Assembly (NCBI GenBank): GCA_910577165.1
Contig: CAJTLX010000003.1
Span: 84,454-148,453 of the forward strand
Length of the DNA: 64,000 bases
DNA from: an uncultured Lachnospiraceae bacterium
Lineage (GTDB): Bacteria > Bacillota > Clostridia > Lachnospirales > Lachnospiraceae
Reading direction: 5' to 3'
Shown here: piece after piece, positions 1 to 8,777 of the stretch
Layout: each line of letters starts with the position of its first letter
Numbering within the stretch: position 1 is the stretch's first letter
The notes under the pieces: generated by a model
Seen by the model: only the letters and a program-made list of their open reading frames with translations
The model's database searches: none
Told to the model about the DNA's origin: nothing
Translations under genes and position numbers: made by a program

Positions 1-1
1 T

Positions 2-733
2 GGCTTCGCGATTGCAAAGGCTTATGCCGCAGCGGGCGCGATTATCGTCTTTAACGATATCAAAAGGGAACTTGTCAACCGTGGGCTTTCCTCCTATGAA
101 GAATGCGGGATCAAAGCACATGGTTATGTGTGTGATGTTACCGACGAAGCAGCAGTTGGCGCGCTTGTGGAGACAATTGAAAAAGAGATCGGCGTGATCG
201 ATATCCTGGTCAACAATGCGGGCATTATCAAGCGCATTCCAATGTGCGATATGACCGCTGAGCAGTTCCGCCAGGTGATCGATGTGGATTTGAACGCGCC
301 GTTTATCGTGTCAAAGGCAGTGATTCCATCGATGATCAAAAAAGGTCACGGCAAGATTATCAATATCTGCTCAATGATGAGTGAACTTGGTCGTGAAACC
401 GTCTCTGCCTACGCTGCGGCAAAGGGCGGGTTAAAAATGCTGACAAAGAATATTGCGTCCGAGTACGGCGAGTTTAATATTCAGTGCAACGGCATTGGAC
501 CGGGCTATATTGCAACACCTCAGACTGCACCATTGCGTGAGGTTCAGCCGGATGGCTCCCGCCATCCATTTGACCAGTTTATTATTGCAAAAACACCGGC
601 AGCCCGCTGGGGGGAGGCGGAGGATCTGCAAGGACCTGCGGTTTTCCTTGCATCGGATGCATCCAATTTTGTCAACGGACATATTCTGTATGTGGACGGC
701 GGTATTTTGGCTTATATTGGAAAACAGCCGTAA
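2..733 (+). CDS. gluconate 5-dehydrogenase-like SDR oxidoreductase (5' truncated by window edge)
   Basis: Short-chain dehydrogenase, about 243 visible residues; the frame is open to the left edge, so the start and most of the glycine-rich cofactor motif lie outside. Visible are the NNAG motif, a catalytic Ser in SMMSE, the YxxxK motif (YAAAK) and a C-terminal DGG segment (YVDGGILAY). The PGYIATPQTAPLRE stretch and overall length fit the gluconate 5-dehydrogenase/2-deoxygluconate dehydrogenase group, which interconverts 5-ketogluconate and gluconate with NAD(P)H. The exact substrate is inference; 3-oxoacyl-ACP reductase is the main alternative family but fits less well. No partner gene is visible downstream; the gene ends before a bidirectional terminator. 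Confidence 0.8.
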   Translation, partial: GFAIAKAYAAAGAIIVFNDIKRELVNRGLSSYEECGIKAHGYVCDVTDEAAVGALVETIEKEIGVIDILVNNAGIIKRIPMCDMTAEQFRQVIDVDLNAPFIVSKAVIPSMIKKGHGKIINICSMMSELGRETVSAYAAAKGGLKMLTKNIASEYGEFNIQCNGIGPGYIATPQTAPLREVQPDGSRHPFDQFIIAKTPAARWGEAEDLQGPAVFLASDASNFVNGHILYVDGGILAYIGKQP

Positions 734-770
734 TACTTATATTAGCAAACTCCCATATGCGGGTCTGCAC

Positions 771-820
771 AAAAAGAGGCTTGTCGCGCGATTTTTCTTC
801 GTGCAGCAAGCCCCTTTTTC
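771..820. terminator. bidirectional Rho-independent terminator
   Basis: An inverted repeat (AGAGGCTTG ... CAAGCCCCT) is flanked by A-runs on the left and T-runs on the right. It can terminate both the plus-strand dehydrogenase and the convergent minus-strand patatin gene. Confidence 0.7.
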
Positions 821-831
821 TTCATGTATTT

Positions 832-1686
832 TTACCTTTCAAGATACTCCATCATTGCCTCCCCGCGCTCCCGCATTATCGCCCAGCCCTCGTTATACAG
901 TCTGCGCAGACGTTCCACATCTTTCTCAAACCTTGAGATCTCCACCGGCTTTTTTGGGCGGATCACAAAAATTTTTCCCTCTTCTTCCAACGCCGCAATT
1001 TCCCTTTGCATTGCATTATAATTTTCCGGCACATCAATCAGACGTTCTACCAGTTTTGGATATTTACGGTAATATCTTGTATAGGTGAGTTTCATTGCCT
1101 TCGAGGTGGCTGGTTTTTCATAGCCTGCCTGTCTTGTCAGCACCAGCACAATTTTTTTATATCCCTCTTCCATGGCGCGCCGATAGGCAATTGGCACGGA
1201 GATCCCGCCGTCCAAATAGCGTTTCCCATTGAGCGAAATCATCGAGGAAATCACAGGCATACTGCTGGAAGCCGCGCTTGCCCACATAATCTCCGGCTCT
1301 TTCCCCTTCTCAAAGTACTCCGCCATCCCCGTGCGGCAATCCGTGGCAACCACTTCAAAACGTTGTTTTGACGCAAAAAAAGTTCTGGCATTAAATGGCA
1401 CCAACTCATCGGAAAGTTCGCCGAAAAGAAAACGAAAATTAAAGATACCCCCGTTGCTTACCATATTGCGCACGCCCAGATAGCGCGGATCATTAACGTA
1501 ATTTAAATTGATATCCCGGCTGCGCCCATTCTGCTTTGAAATATAGTTAATTCCATTTAGAGAGCCTGCGGATACCCCATTGACATACGCAAACTCGATC
1601 TGATCTTCCATCAGTACATCTAGGACACCCGCGGTAAACATTCCCCGCAACGCGCCACCCTCCAACACCAAAGCTGCATCTATCAT
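832..1686 (-). CDS. patatin-like phospholipase family protein
   Basis: A 284-residue cytoplasmic serine hydrolase of the patatin (RssA/YjjU-like) fold. The N-terminus carries the oxyanion loop GGALRGMF, then the nucleophile motif GVSAGS, and later the catalytic Asp motif LDGG. These form the Ser-Asp dyad used on phospholipids or acyl esters; the true substrate is unknown. I chose the ATG at 1686 because GGTGGGGAGT lies just ahead and the homologous region begins there; a GTG at 1719 would run into the preceding gene. It starts 2 bp after the CYTH gene stop, so the two are probably cotranscribed. Confidence 0.85.
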   Translation of the reverse strand: MIDAALVLEGGALRGMFTAGVLDVLMEDQIEFAYVNGVSAGSLNGINYISKQNGRSRDINLNYVNDPRYLGVRNMVSNGGIFNFRFLFGELSDELVPFNARTFFASKQRFEVVATDCRTGMAEYFEKGKEPEIMWASAASSSMPVISSMISLNGKRYLDGGISVPIAYRRAMEEGYKKIVLVLTRQAGYEKPATSKAMKLTYTRYYRKYPKLVERLIDVPENYNAMQREIAALEEEGKIFVIRPKKPVEISRFEKDVERLRRLYNEGWAIMRERGEAMMEYLER

Positions 1687-1688
1687 AG

Positions 1689-2189
1689 TTACTCCCCACC
1701 TTTTAGTCTTTCTTTCCACTGCACAAAATTTTCCACTTCGGACAGATAGGCATTGCTAAATGCAATATTTCCACTGACATCCTCCCCGAACCAGTCCGGG
1801 AGTTCAAATTCCCTTGCCTCCTCCTCGCTCTCAAACTCAACTTCCACAAAGGTCAGCCCTTCAAGCCGCCCTTTAAAAATATCAAGCTCTGCCTTTCTCC
1901 CCTGGGGCAGGGGCAGTACTAAGCGTGTCTTTTCCACCAATTTTCCATCAATTTTTTCTCTGAGATGTTCATAGGCCTCTTTAGTCAGCGGCATCTCCAC
2001 TTCCTCATTTTGAATTGCGAAGTTCTGGGAAAGTCCAAGTTTTGACTTGTAGGTCAAAATATAGTTCTCGTTGCTCTTCCGTATCCGCACCACTGGTTCG
2101 CTGCACAGATATCCTTGCTCAATCTCTTTTCTTAGCGCGCCCGATGTATCCGGCATTGATTTTAACAAAAATTTCCGCTCAATTTCCAT
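1689..2189 (-). CDS. CYTH domain protein (triphosphate tunnel metalloenzyme)
   Basis: A 166-residue protein beginning with the family signature EIERKFLL (ExExK). Charged pairs alternate along beta strands (RIRKSNENY, TRLVLPLPQGRKAELDIF), as in the triphosphate tunnel fold. Family members hydrolyse tripolyphosphate or make cAMP or thiamine triphosphate; bacterial single-domain forms are mostly tripolyphosphatases, which is my inference here. A clear AGGAAAGGA ribosome site precedes the ATG. It is the first gene of a two-gene unit with the patatin protein. Confidence 0.85.
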   Translation of the reverse strand: MEIERKFLLKSMPDTSGALRKEIEQGYLCSEPVVRIRKSNENYILTYKSKLGLSQNFAIQNEEVEMPLTKEAYEHLREKIDGKLVEKTRLVLPLPQGRKAELDIFKGRLEGLTFVEVEFESEEEAREFELPDWFGEDVSGNIAFSNAYLSEVENFVQWKERLKGGE

Positions 2190-2337
2190 AGATATCCTTT
2201 CCTTTCCACTCTATTTTCCACCTTATTATTGGTTGGAGAGATCTTATTTTTGTTGAATTACATTATTTTACATCTCCTCCCAGGTATAAATTACAGTTCC
2301 GCGCAGATAATATCCTTACTTTTTAAGGGAGGCAGAG

Positions 2338-2733
2338 ATGAAAAAAAATTTTCTTATGGATTTTATGCGCTGCGGCGCATCGGGCTGGTGTATGGAATGT
2401 ATGTGGACGGGAATGGATTCCATTTTTTTTCATAAAGATAAACAGCTCTCTTGCCGCACTTCCGTCTGGATGTTTCCTATTTACGGACTGGCGGCCTGTT
2501 TTTCCCCCATATGCAAAAGATTAGGAAAACATAATTCTTTTTTTCGCGGCACTATCTATATGCTTTGCATTTATGCCGCGGAATATACCACTGGCTCCCT
2601 CCTAAAAAAATGGGATGCCTGCCCGTGGGACTACAGCAAATCAAAGTGGAACTATCGCGGGCTGATTCGCTTTGATTACGCGCCTGCCTGGTTTTGCGCT
2701 GGATTATTTTACGAAAAGCTGCTGGAGCACTGA
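2338..2733 (+). CDS. CmpB-like putative ABC transporter type IV membrane protein
   Basis: A 131-residue membrane protein with about three to four hydrophobic segments. The C-terminal CPWDYS ... YRGLIRFDYAPAWF stretch matches the motif of the CmpB-like 'putative ABC-transporter type IV' family. Function is not established, despite the family name; no ATPase is adjacent. AGGGAGGCAGAG precedes the ATG. The gene is monocistronic on the plus strand, and its stop codon lies in the loop of its own terminator. Confidence 0.7.
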   Translation: MKKNFLMDFMRCGASGWCMECMWTGMDSIFFHKDKQLSCRTSVWMFPIYGLAACFSPICKRLGKHNSFFRGTIYMLCIYAAEYTTGSLLKKWDACPWDYSKSKWNYRGLIRFDYAPAWFCAGLFYEKLLEH

Positions 2734-2754
2734 TGGACTCCGGCAGCTTTTTTG
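2717..2754 (+). terminator. terminator overlapping the end of the CmpB-like gene
   Basis: AGCTGCTGGAG pairs with CTCCGGCAGCT and is followed by six T. The left arm is coding sequence and the TGA stop (2731-2733) is in the loop. Confidence 0.85.
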
Positions 2755-3180
2755 TCAATCCTCATTATCGTTATCATCATCCGAGTCGTCACTGCCCACA
2801 TCGACATTGTATCGGGTTCGTCTGCGCAATCTGGCTTCCTCCGACGCTTGAATAAGATACTCCTTGATTTCCTTTGAGTGTTTGATATGCTGTAACTCTA
2901 AGGTCGGGTCAGTCGTGTCCCCCGTATAGCATATCACGGTTCCCAATTTAAACATTTTCTCCATTAAAGAGCGCGTCAGACGAACATCCTGCACTTTATA
3001 CATATAGGTATCGTCCTCCGTCGTCGTCAAAAATCCTTTGCGGATATTGATTTTTTCCTCCCCAATGTAATATTTTGTAAAATAGAGGGGGAGTGCTAAA
3101 AATTTTGTTCTTTTCTTTTCGATATAATCATAGGGGGAATTACTCTTGTCTTTTATGTTTTCTTCGTTTTCCTGCTTCAT
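2755..3180 (-). CDS. bacterial PH domain (bPH_2/DUF304) protein with acidic tail
   Basis: A 141-residue soluble protein. Residues 20-110 resemble the YdbS-type PH domain: KFLALPLYFTKYYI, then GFLTTTEDDTYMYKVQDVRLTRSL, where the R-LTRSL strand is typical. The tail after about residue 115 is basic (RLRRRTRY) and then strongly acidic (DDSDDDNDNED). Bacterial PH proteins are usually membrane associated; this one lacks a membrane segment of its own. It lies 19 bp after a lipoprotein gene in the same direction, so they may act together at the envelope. Precise role unknown. Confidence 0.7.
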   Translation of the reverse strand: MKQENEENIKDKSNSPYDYIEKKRTKFLALPLYFTKYYIGEEKINIRKGFLTTTEDDTYMYKVQDVRLTRSLMEKMFKLGTVICYTGDTTDPTLELQHIKHSKEIKEYLIQASEEARLRRRTRYNVDVGSDDSDDDNDNED

Positions 3181-3199
3181 TTCCGCTTCCTTTCTGAAC

Positions 3200-3898
3200 T
3201 TACTTTTCTTTCAGCGAAACAATCGAAGTATATGAATCCCTCGAAATAATCACATTGTTGATCTTGGATTCCGCTTTTTCTGGTATTCGAAAGATCACAT
3301 ACCCATCACAGCTCTCCCCCGGCGCAAGCGTCGCCTTCATATACAACATATCCCCGCTGAGTGCAGTGATCATCGGGGTGATAAAACTATTTTCCTTGCA
3401 ATCGAGCTGATAATTAATATTTTGTTTGGAAAAATCAAAAACCTGATCGATCCCGGCGGTATTGGTCAGCGTAAATTTTAATTTTACCAGTTTTTTCCCC
3501 GATTCAAAAGGCACCACATACCCACCGGTTTCCTTGATCTGGTCAACCACTTCATAACTGTCATATTCTACAAGAAGCCCTTCTAGGCCATACACATCAT
3601 TTAATGAAGAATTTTCTTTTACCTCGGAATCTCCCTTGCTCGCACTGCCCTTCCCATCATTTTTTTCCGCAGGGGTCGGGGTGGGTGCTTTGGTTAACTT
3701 AGGGCTTGGATTTGGCAGCGGAGTCGGAGTTAACAGAGCTTGCGTGTAAGTTGCATCACTTCTAAGCAGCACTCCGGCGGCATATTCCGCAATAATATTT
3801 TGTTCTTCCTCTGTCAGCGGATAAGTCTCCGCCAGACAACCGTTGAGCGTGATAAGCGAAGCCGCAGCAACGGCGGCAATCCATATTCTCTTTTTCAC
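3200..3898 (-). CDS. secreted lipoprotein with DUF4352/DUF5067-like domain
   Basis: A 232-residue protein with a type II signal peptide: basic start, hydrophobic core, lipobox LNGC with the lipidated Cys near residue 21. A Thr/Pro-rich linker (PTPLPNPSPKLTKAPTP) leads to a C-terminal immunoglobulin-like beta domain (GKKLVKLKFTLTNTAG ... LAPGESCDGYVIF), the pattern of DUF4352 or DUF5067 surface proteins. It is probably anchored on the outer face of the membrane. No enzyme motif is seen. The downstream PH-domain gene follows closely. Confidence 0.8.
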   Translation of the reverse strand: MKKRIWIAAVAAASLITLNGCLAETYPLTEEEQNIIAEYAAGVLLRSDATYTQALLTPTPLPNPSPKLTKAPTPTPAEKNDGKGSASKGDSEVKENSSLNDVYGLEGLLVEYDSYEVVDQIKETGGYVVPFESGKKLVKLKFTLTNTAGIDQVFDFSKQNINYQLDCKENSFITPMITALSGDMLYMKATLAPGESCDGYVIFRIPEKAESKINNVIISRDSYTSIVSLKEK

Positions 3899-4065
3899 AA
3901 AGCATTCCTCCAGATTCTTCCATGTCCTGGAAATATGTAACCGCGAATAATAGCACTAAACTATTATCCCATCATAGCATATATAGGAGAAAAAAGCAAG
4001 AGGCAATTCATCCCCCTAAAAGTATGCCTAAGCTATATTTTACTTCAGTCTTTGCTTATTTCTTC

Positions 4066-5925
4066 TTATTCTCCAAACAGTTTCCCTGCGTTCTCCTTAT
4101 AGTACTCTGCCTGTGCCGACCAAAGTTTTTGGTAAGCTCCCTCTTTTTTTAACAGCTCCTCATGTGGGCCACGTTCAATAATCCGACCATTTTCCATTAC
4201 TGTGATCTCATCACAGAAACGGCAGGAAGAAAGTCTATGAGAAATATAGATTGCCGTCCGCGTCCCCACAATACGGTTAAACTTTGTGTAGATCTCGTAC
4301 TCGGACACCGGGTCGAGTGCCGCTGTTGGCTCATCGAGAATAATGAACGGCGCACCCTTGTAAATTGCCCTCGCCAGACGGAGTTTCTGCGCCTCCCCTC
4401 CCGAAATCTCAACTCCGCGCTCGTCAAAATCCTTGTACAGACAGGTTTTAATCCCATCTTCCAAATTGGCAAGCCGCTCCTTTAATCCCGCTCGCTCAAC
4501 GCAGTCTGTTACAAGTTTTTCATCGTACTGCGTGTTGGCGGCGACATTCTCCGCCATTGGAAAGGAAAAAAGTCCCGAATCCTGGAATACAATGGAAAAT
4601 AATTCTATATATTCCTCATATTTATATTTTTTGATATCAATTCCATTGAGCAGAATTTTCCCCTCTGTCGGATCGTAAAGTCTGCAAAGAAGTTTTACCA
4701 ACGTGGACTTGCCACAGCCATTTTTCCCGACAAGTGCCATCTTCTCGCCAATCTTCCATTTCAAACAAATGTCTTTTAACACATTTTCCTGCGAATCCGG
4801 ATAGTGGAATGAAACATGACAGAATTCAAATTCATACTCGTTGTCATCACGCTTCTCCGTCGGGATACTCCCCTTGTATTTCTGATCTGCAATATCAAGG
4901 AAATCAAAGACATACTGGCAGAATTCGGTCTTTGTAAACATATCGCCAAGATTTGATGCAAACTCAACAAATCCTTCTTGCAGTCTTGAAAAATACATAA
5001 CAAATGCCACCACTTCACCCGGACTCATTATACCGTCCACCGCCCGCACCACGGCAAAGCCGTAAAGCAAAAGCTGAGAAATCAGATCCAGTGCGTGCAT
5101 ATAAATTCGTATTTTATTTGCCTCTCCCAAGCTTTTTGATAATTTCCGCGCCGTGAAATCAATGCCATGACGGTATTTATCCATAATCAGTTTTTCCTCG
5201 GAATAAAGTCTGATTTCCTTGCCATTGCGATAATTAAAAAGAGCAAATCCACGAAAATTTCCCGCGATGCGCCCCGCCTGCAAAACCTCCTTGTCATTCA
5301 TATCTCTTCCAAGGATTCTCGTCATCCTCTGCTGAAACACAAAGGACTGTAAGAGTGTCAGCACGGTCAGTAATATAAGCAACAGGACAATACCCCAGCC
5401 AGACTGCACAAAGCCCAAAAGTCCGCCCTGCCCTCCTCTTTCCCGAAATAATATTGGCGCGATAAAAGTCGCCCCAAAAATTGTAGAGCATAACCCACGA
5501 AGTGCTGAAACTGCAGATTTTTCCATACCTGGGATCCCCATATTTCCATTTACGATCCAATTTTCCGCGCGCTCCAACTTGTTTTTAGTTTCAATGTTTT
5601 CCACTAGCGCGTAATCGATATTCATTACCTTCTGTCCAAGAATTCTCTCCGTATTTGCGTGGTAGCTAAAGTCATGGCTGTTTTGCTTTACATCGATAAG
5701 ATTTTTTATTACATATACAAATAAATCTACGCCGCAGACAATACCTGCTGCAAACAATAGATAGGACAGGGGCTGTTTTGCCAATAACCCATCCACGACA
5801 AGGGAGGTCAAAAATATTCCCGCAAGGGCTGAGATCTCCTCCGGCAAAAGCCTTAAAAATGCGCGGATCGTATGTCCCTTATCCGCCTTATTGATTAGAT
5901 GGATACTATTTCTTATTATGCGCAT
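4066..5925 (-). CDS. ABC transporter permease/ATP-binding half-transporter
   Basis: About 619 residues: an N-terminal six-helix membrane domain (to ~330) and a C-terminal ATPase with Walker A GKNGCGKST, signature ISGGEAQK, Walker B FIILDEPTAALD and switch His in YISHRL. This is a type IV exporter half. Several starts are possible: ATG at 5985 and 5955 overlap the upstream gene, while ATG at 5925 has AAAGGGG close ahead and lies 13 bp after the upstream stop; I chose 5925. The neighbouring half-transporter overlaps or nearly touches, so a heterodimer is likely. Cargo unknown; no peptidase domain or precursor peptide was found nearby. Confidence 0.85.
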   Translation of the reverse strand: MRIIRNSIHLINKADKGHTIRAFLRLLPEEISALAGIFLTSLVVDGLLAKQPLSYLLFAAGIVCGVDLFVYVIKNLIDVKQNSHDFSYHANTERILGQKVMNIDYALVENIETKNKLERAENWIVNGNMGIPGMEKSAVSALRGLCSTIFGATFIAPILFRERGGQGGLLGFVQSGWGIVLLLILLTVLTLLQSFVFQQRMTRILGRDMNDKEVLQAGRIAGNFRGFALFNYRNGKEIRLYSEEKLIMDKYRHGIDFTARKLSKSLGEANKIRIYMHALDLISQLLLYGFAVVRAVDGIMSPGEVVAFVMYFSRLQEGFVEFASNLGDMFTKTEFCQYVFDFLDIADQKYKGSIPTEKRDDNEYEFEFCHVSFHYPDSQENVLKDICLKWKIGEKMALVGKNGCGKSTLVKLLCRLYDPTEGKILLNGIDIKKYKYEEYIELFSIVFQDSGLFSFPMAENVAANTQYDEKLVTDCVERAGLKERLANLEDGIKTCLYKDFDERGVEISGGEAQKLRLARAIYKGAPFIILDEPTAALDPVSEYEIYTKFNRIVGTRTAIYISHRLSSCRFCDEITVMENGRIIERGPHEELLKKEGAYQKLWSAQAEYYKENAGKLFGE

Positions 5926-5938
5926 TTTCCCCTTTAAA

Positions 5939-7825
5939 TTAAGCCCACTCTCCATTTTCAATCTTTTTCCCCTCTTTCCCCTCATTATAATAGCCGCTCT
6001 GGATGTGAAAAAGTTTCGCGTACTCCCCGTTTAACTCCATCAGTTCTTCATGGCTCCCACACTCTAAAATCCCTCCGTCCGAAAGCAAGATAATCCGGTC
6101 ACAAAAGCGCGTGGAAGCCAGACGGTGCGAGATAAAAAGACTGGATTTTCCTTCTGAAAACCCCACATAGTTTAAATACATTTCCTGTTCTGCAATCGCG
6201 TCAAGTGCCGCGGTCGGCTCGTCCAAAAGAAGCACTGGCGCATCCTTATAAAGAGCTTTGGCAAGAGCGAGCTTTTGTCTTTCCCCGCCTGAAAAATCGA
6301 CGGCTTCTTCATAGATGCCTCTGCCAAATAGGGTGTTCTCCCTCTCCTTTAAACTCATAATCTTCTCGTAAATCCCCGCTTTTTTCATACAGGAAAACAT
6401 TCTGTCTTTGTCCATACACTCTGCAACCTGCCCCGTAATATTCTCTGCAACGCTTGCCGAGAGCATAGTAAAGTCCTGAAATACGGCGGAAAAAAGTCCA
6501 AAATATTCCTTACGGTTATATTCTTTTATATTGATGCCATTTAACAAAATCTCCCCTTCCGTTGGGTCATAAAGCCCGCACATCAGCTTGACCACTGTTG
6601 TTTTTCCCGCGCCGTTCAATCCTACAAGTGCGAGATTCTCCCCCGCCTCTAACGTAAAGGAAAGATTTTTGATTGTCGGATGATCTGCCCCAAAATAGGT
6701 ATAGCTCACTCCCCGAAATTCAATTTCGTATGTCCCTTTTGGTACGGGTACGCCTCCATCGCGCTTTGTATTATCCTCTGTCTCCAGGTAGGCTCTGATA
6801 TAATTGATATTGTTCGAAAGCCACTGATAACCGGAAATATTTTCGCACCACACATCCATTGCGGAGGAGAGGCGCGTAACGGAATTAAAATACAAAACGA
6901 AATCTCCCACACCAATTTCGCCGTGAACCACCATCCAGATAACATAGATATACGCCGCAAATTTCCCCGAACATTTGACTAAAACAAGCAGTAAATTGTG
7001 TCGAAATTCCCATGCGTCCTGCTGGCGGTACCAGAATAACCGCTTCTTAAATGAGCGGGAAAACACTTTTTCAAACCATTCCTGCATCCCGAAAATTCGC
7101 ACATCTTTCGCGTATTTAAAATCCCTCCCCACACGGTTAATATAATCCATCTGCCGGGCATATAGCTGCCAGTGACTCGACATATTCCATACCCACAGCA
7201 TCTTGTGGTGTTGGATAAAATATGCCGCCACTGACGGGAGAATTACAATGGGAACAAGGCGCAGATCAAGCACAGATAAAATTGCAGAGAAGGTAAATAA
7301 TTCCAATGTGCGCTGAATGGTGCTTCGCACGGTTACTGGTGTATACGAGGCTGTGGCGACCACTCCTTCCCTCGCCTTATTCAGGTTATTATTGTTTTCC
7401 ATCTTCTCATTATTTTCATAATCTGTATCCATACATTTTTGCATCAAAAGTCCATAGAAATGATCGACTGCTCTGCGAAATCCAGTGTATCCTGTATAAT
7501 TTCCAGCGGCTATCGAAATGGTGTGAAAGAAAAAATTTCCAACAAACAAAAAAAGACATAGGATAAGCAGATGAAGATTTTCAAAACCGACTGCCGCCAA
7601 CTCTACAATATATTTATCCGTACAGGCCAGAATAAGGTTTCTTAGATACTGCCCGAATGCAAAAATCAATATGGTAGCCGCCATCCACTTATCATTTCGA
7701 AAATTTTCGCCAAGTGCCCATCGAATATTTGGAAAAATATGGTATTTCATCCCCCTTGTTTCCATTCTAAATTCATCCCAGTCCTTTTTCTTTTTTTCTT
7801 TATCCCATTTTATTACTTTTACCAT
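5939..7825 (-). CDS. ABC transporter permease/ATP-binding half-transporter
   Basis: About 628 residues with an N-terminal membrane domain and an ATPase carrying Walker A GLNGAGKTT, signature FSGGERQK, Walker B VLLLDEPTAALD and FISHRL. The ATG at 7825 follows AGGAGG with ideal spacing; an in-frame ATG at 7876 lacks such a site. It is the first gene of the exporter pair, and both ATPases look catalytically complete, unlike many heterodimers with one degenerate site. A TATAAT-like element occurs just upstream, next to a palindromic repeat. Substrate unknown. Confidence 0.87.
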   Translation of the reverse strand: MVKVIKWDKEKKKKDWDEFRMETRGMKYHIFPNIRWALGENFRNDKWMAATILIFAFGQYLRNLILACTDKYIVELAAVGFENLHLLILCLFLFVGNFFFHTISIAAGNYTGYTGFRRAVDHFYGLLMQKCMDTDYENNEKMENNNNLNKAREGVVATASYTPVTVRSTIQRTLELFTFSAILSVLDLRLVPIVILPSVAAYFIQHHKMLWVWNMSSHWQLYARQMDYINRVGRDFKYAKDVRIFGMQEWFEKVFSRSFKKRLFWYRQQDAWEFRHNLLLVLVKCSGKFAAYIYVIWMVVHGEIGVGDFVLYFNSVTRLSSAMDVWCENISGYQWLSNNINYIRAYLETEDNTKRDGGVPVPKGTYEIEFRGVSYTYFGADHPTIKNLSFTLEAGENLALVGLNGAGKTTVVKLMCGLYDPTEGEILLNGINIKEYNRKEYFGLFSAVFQDFTMLSASVAENITGQVAECMDKDRMFSCMKKAGIYEKIMSLKERENTLFGRGIYEEAVDFSGGERQKLALAKALYKDAPVLLLDEPTAALDAIAEQEMYLNYVGFSEGKSSLFISHRLASTRFCDRIILLSDGGILECGSHEELMELNGEYAKLFHIQSGYYNEGKEGKKIENGEWA

Positions 7826-7858
7826 AGCATCCCTCCTGTTTTTATTTACTATTATTAT

Positions 7859-7973
7859 ACCATATTCTCTGAACATGGTGCCTCCGGCGGATGCGCATGA
7901 TTCGCAGAAGAAATTATTCTCCCTTTGGTCGAATGCGAATCAGCACAGGTATAATGTCTGACGACATTATACC
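7859..7973. repeat. palindromic intergenic element, family B, copy 1
   Basis: Ordered stems: ACCAT/ATGGT with an 11-base loop; the conserved core GCCTCCGGCGGAT; GATTCGCA/TGCGAATC; and GGTATAATGTC-TGAC-GACATTATACC, a perfect 11-bp hairpin. A second copy at 15573-15688 keeps core and stems with paired substitutions. It lies between the ABC operon start and the terminator of the signalling operon. It could be a small RNA, a MITE-like element or a regulatory hairpin; the sequence does not decide. Confidence 0.75.
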
Positions 7974-8012
7974 ATAAAAAAAGCCGCCCGCTCCAATTTT
8001 GGAACGAACGGT
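7974..8012 (-). terminator. terminator of the four-gene signalling operon
   Basis: On the minus strand, CCGTTCGTTCCA pairs with TGGAGCGGGCGG (12 pairs including G-T wobbles) and is followed by CTTTTTTT. It lies 19 bp after the GHKL kinase stop codon. Confidence 0.8.
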
Positions 8013-8030
8013 CAATATAGGGAATGAACA

Positions 8031-8774
8031 TTACTCAAGTGGCACAGTAAATTCTGTTGCAAAAACTCCCTTCTCATTCTGGCGATTGACATAGCCGCCA
8101 TATTTTTGGGCTATCCGGTCAATGCGAAACAGCCCGTAACCGTGCTGCTTATTTGTCCCCAGATCCTGTTTTGTGGAGAGGTAGATCCCTTTTATGCGGC
8201 GCACTCTCCCCGCAGAATTTTGCACGGAGAGATAGAACTGATCTTTTAATCTGCCAATATAAACTCGGATAAAACGCTCCTCTTCGGGCAGCGCAGCGCA
8301 GGCCTCAAGTGCGTTGTCGAGCAGATTCCCAAGCACGGAACACAGTTCTACATCACTCATTGGAAGTCCCTTTGGAATATTTGCTTTGACATTGGTTCGC
8401 ACATTTAGCTTCCCTGCAATTCCAAGCTTGCTGTTTAAAATTGCATCCGCCATAACATTGCCCGTCTTTATCACTAAATCGACAGTATCCAAATCATCCG
8501 CCAGGCTGTCAAGATAGTTTGCGACCCCGTCATAATTCTTTTCGGAGAGCTGAATTTTCATATTCTGGATATGGTTGCGATAATCATGCCGCCATCCGCG
8601 CACCTGCCGGTACATATCCTGTATCTCCTCCACCTGTCTTTCAATCAGCCCGCTCTGAAAACGCTCAATGCGCCGGTCAATCACCGCAAAAAAGATGCGG
8701 CGAAAGAGCAGGAAAAGAAAAAAGAAAAGGACAAAACCTGCAAAAATTCCGACTATTATAAAAAAATACTTCAT
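8031..8774 (-). CDS. GHKL-type sensor histidine kinase (AgrC/SpoOB-like)
   Basis: A 247-residue kinase with one N-terminal membrane helix (residues ~4-28), a short coiled region, a phosphoacceptor motif WRHDYRNHI, and a HATPase_c_5 domain with N box LLDNALEA and G box KQHGYGLFRI. It lacks a large sensor domain, so it probably needs a partner or senses through its membrane helix. The gene lies 3 bp after a LytTR response regulator, its expected partner. It is the last gene of an operon with two two-component pairs. Confidence 0.85.
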   Translation of the reverse strand: MKYFFIIVGIFAGFVLFFFLFLLFRRIFFAVIDRRIERFQSGLIERQVEEIQDMYRQVRGWRHDYRNHIQNMKIQLSEKNYDGVANYLDSLADDLDTVDLVIKTGNVMADAILNSKLGIAGKLNVRTNVKANIPKGLPMSDVELCSVLGNLLDNALEACAALPEEERFIRVYIGRLKDQFYLSVQNSAGRVRRIKGIYLSTKQDLGTNKQHGYGLFRIDRIAQKYGGYVNRQNEKGVFATEFTVPLE

Positions 8775-8777
8775 CGC

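Noticed and set aside
4066..7825. Bacteriocin or lantibiotic export cassette
   Set aside because: No C39 peptidase domain, precursor peptide or modification enzyme was found near the ABC pair.
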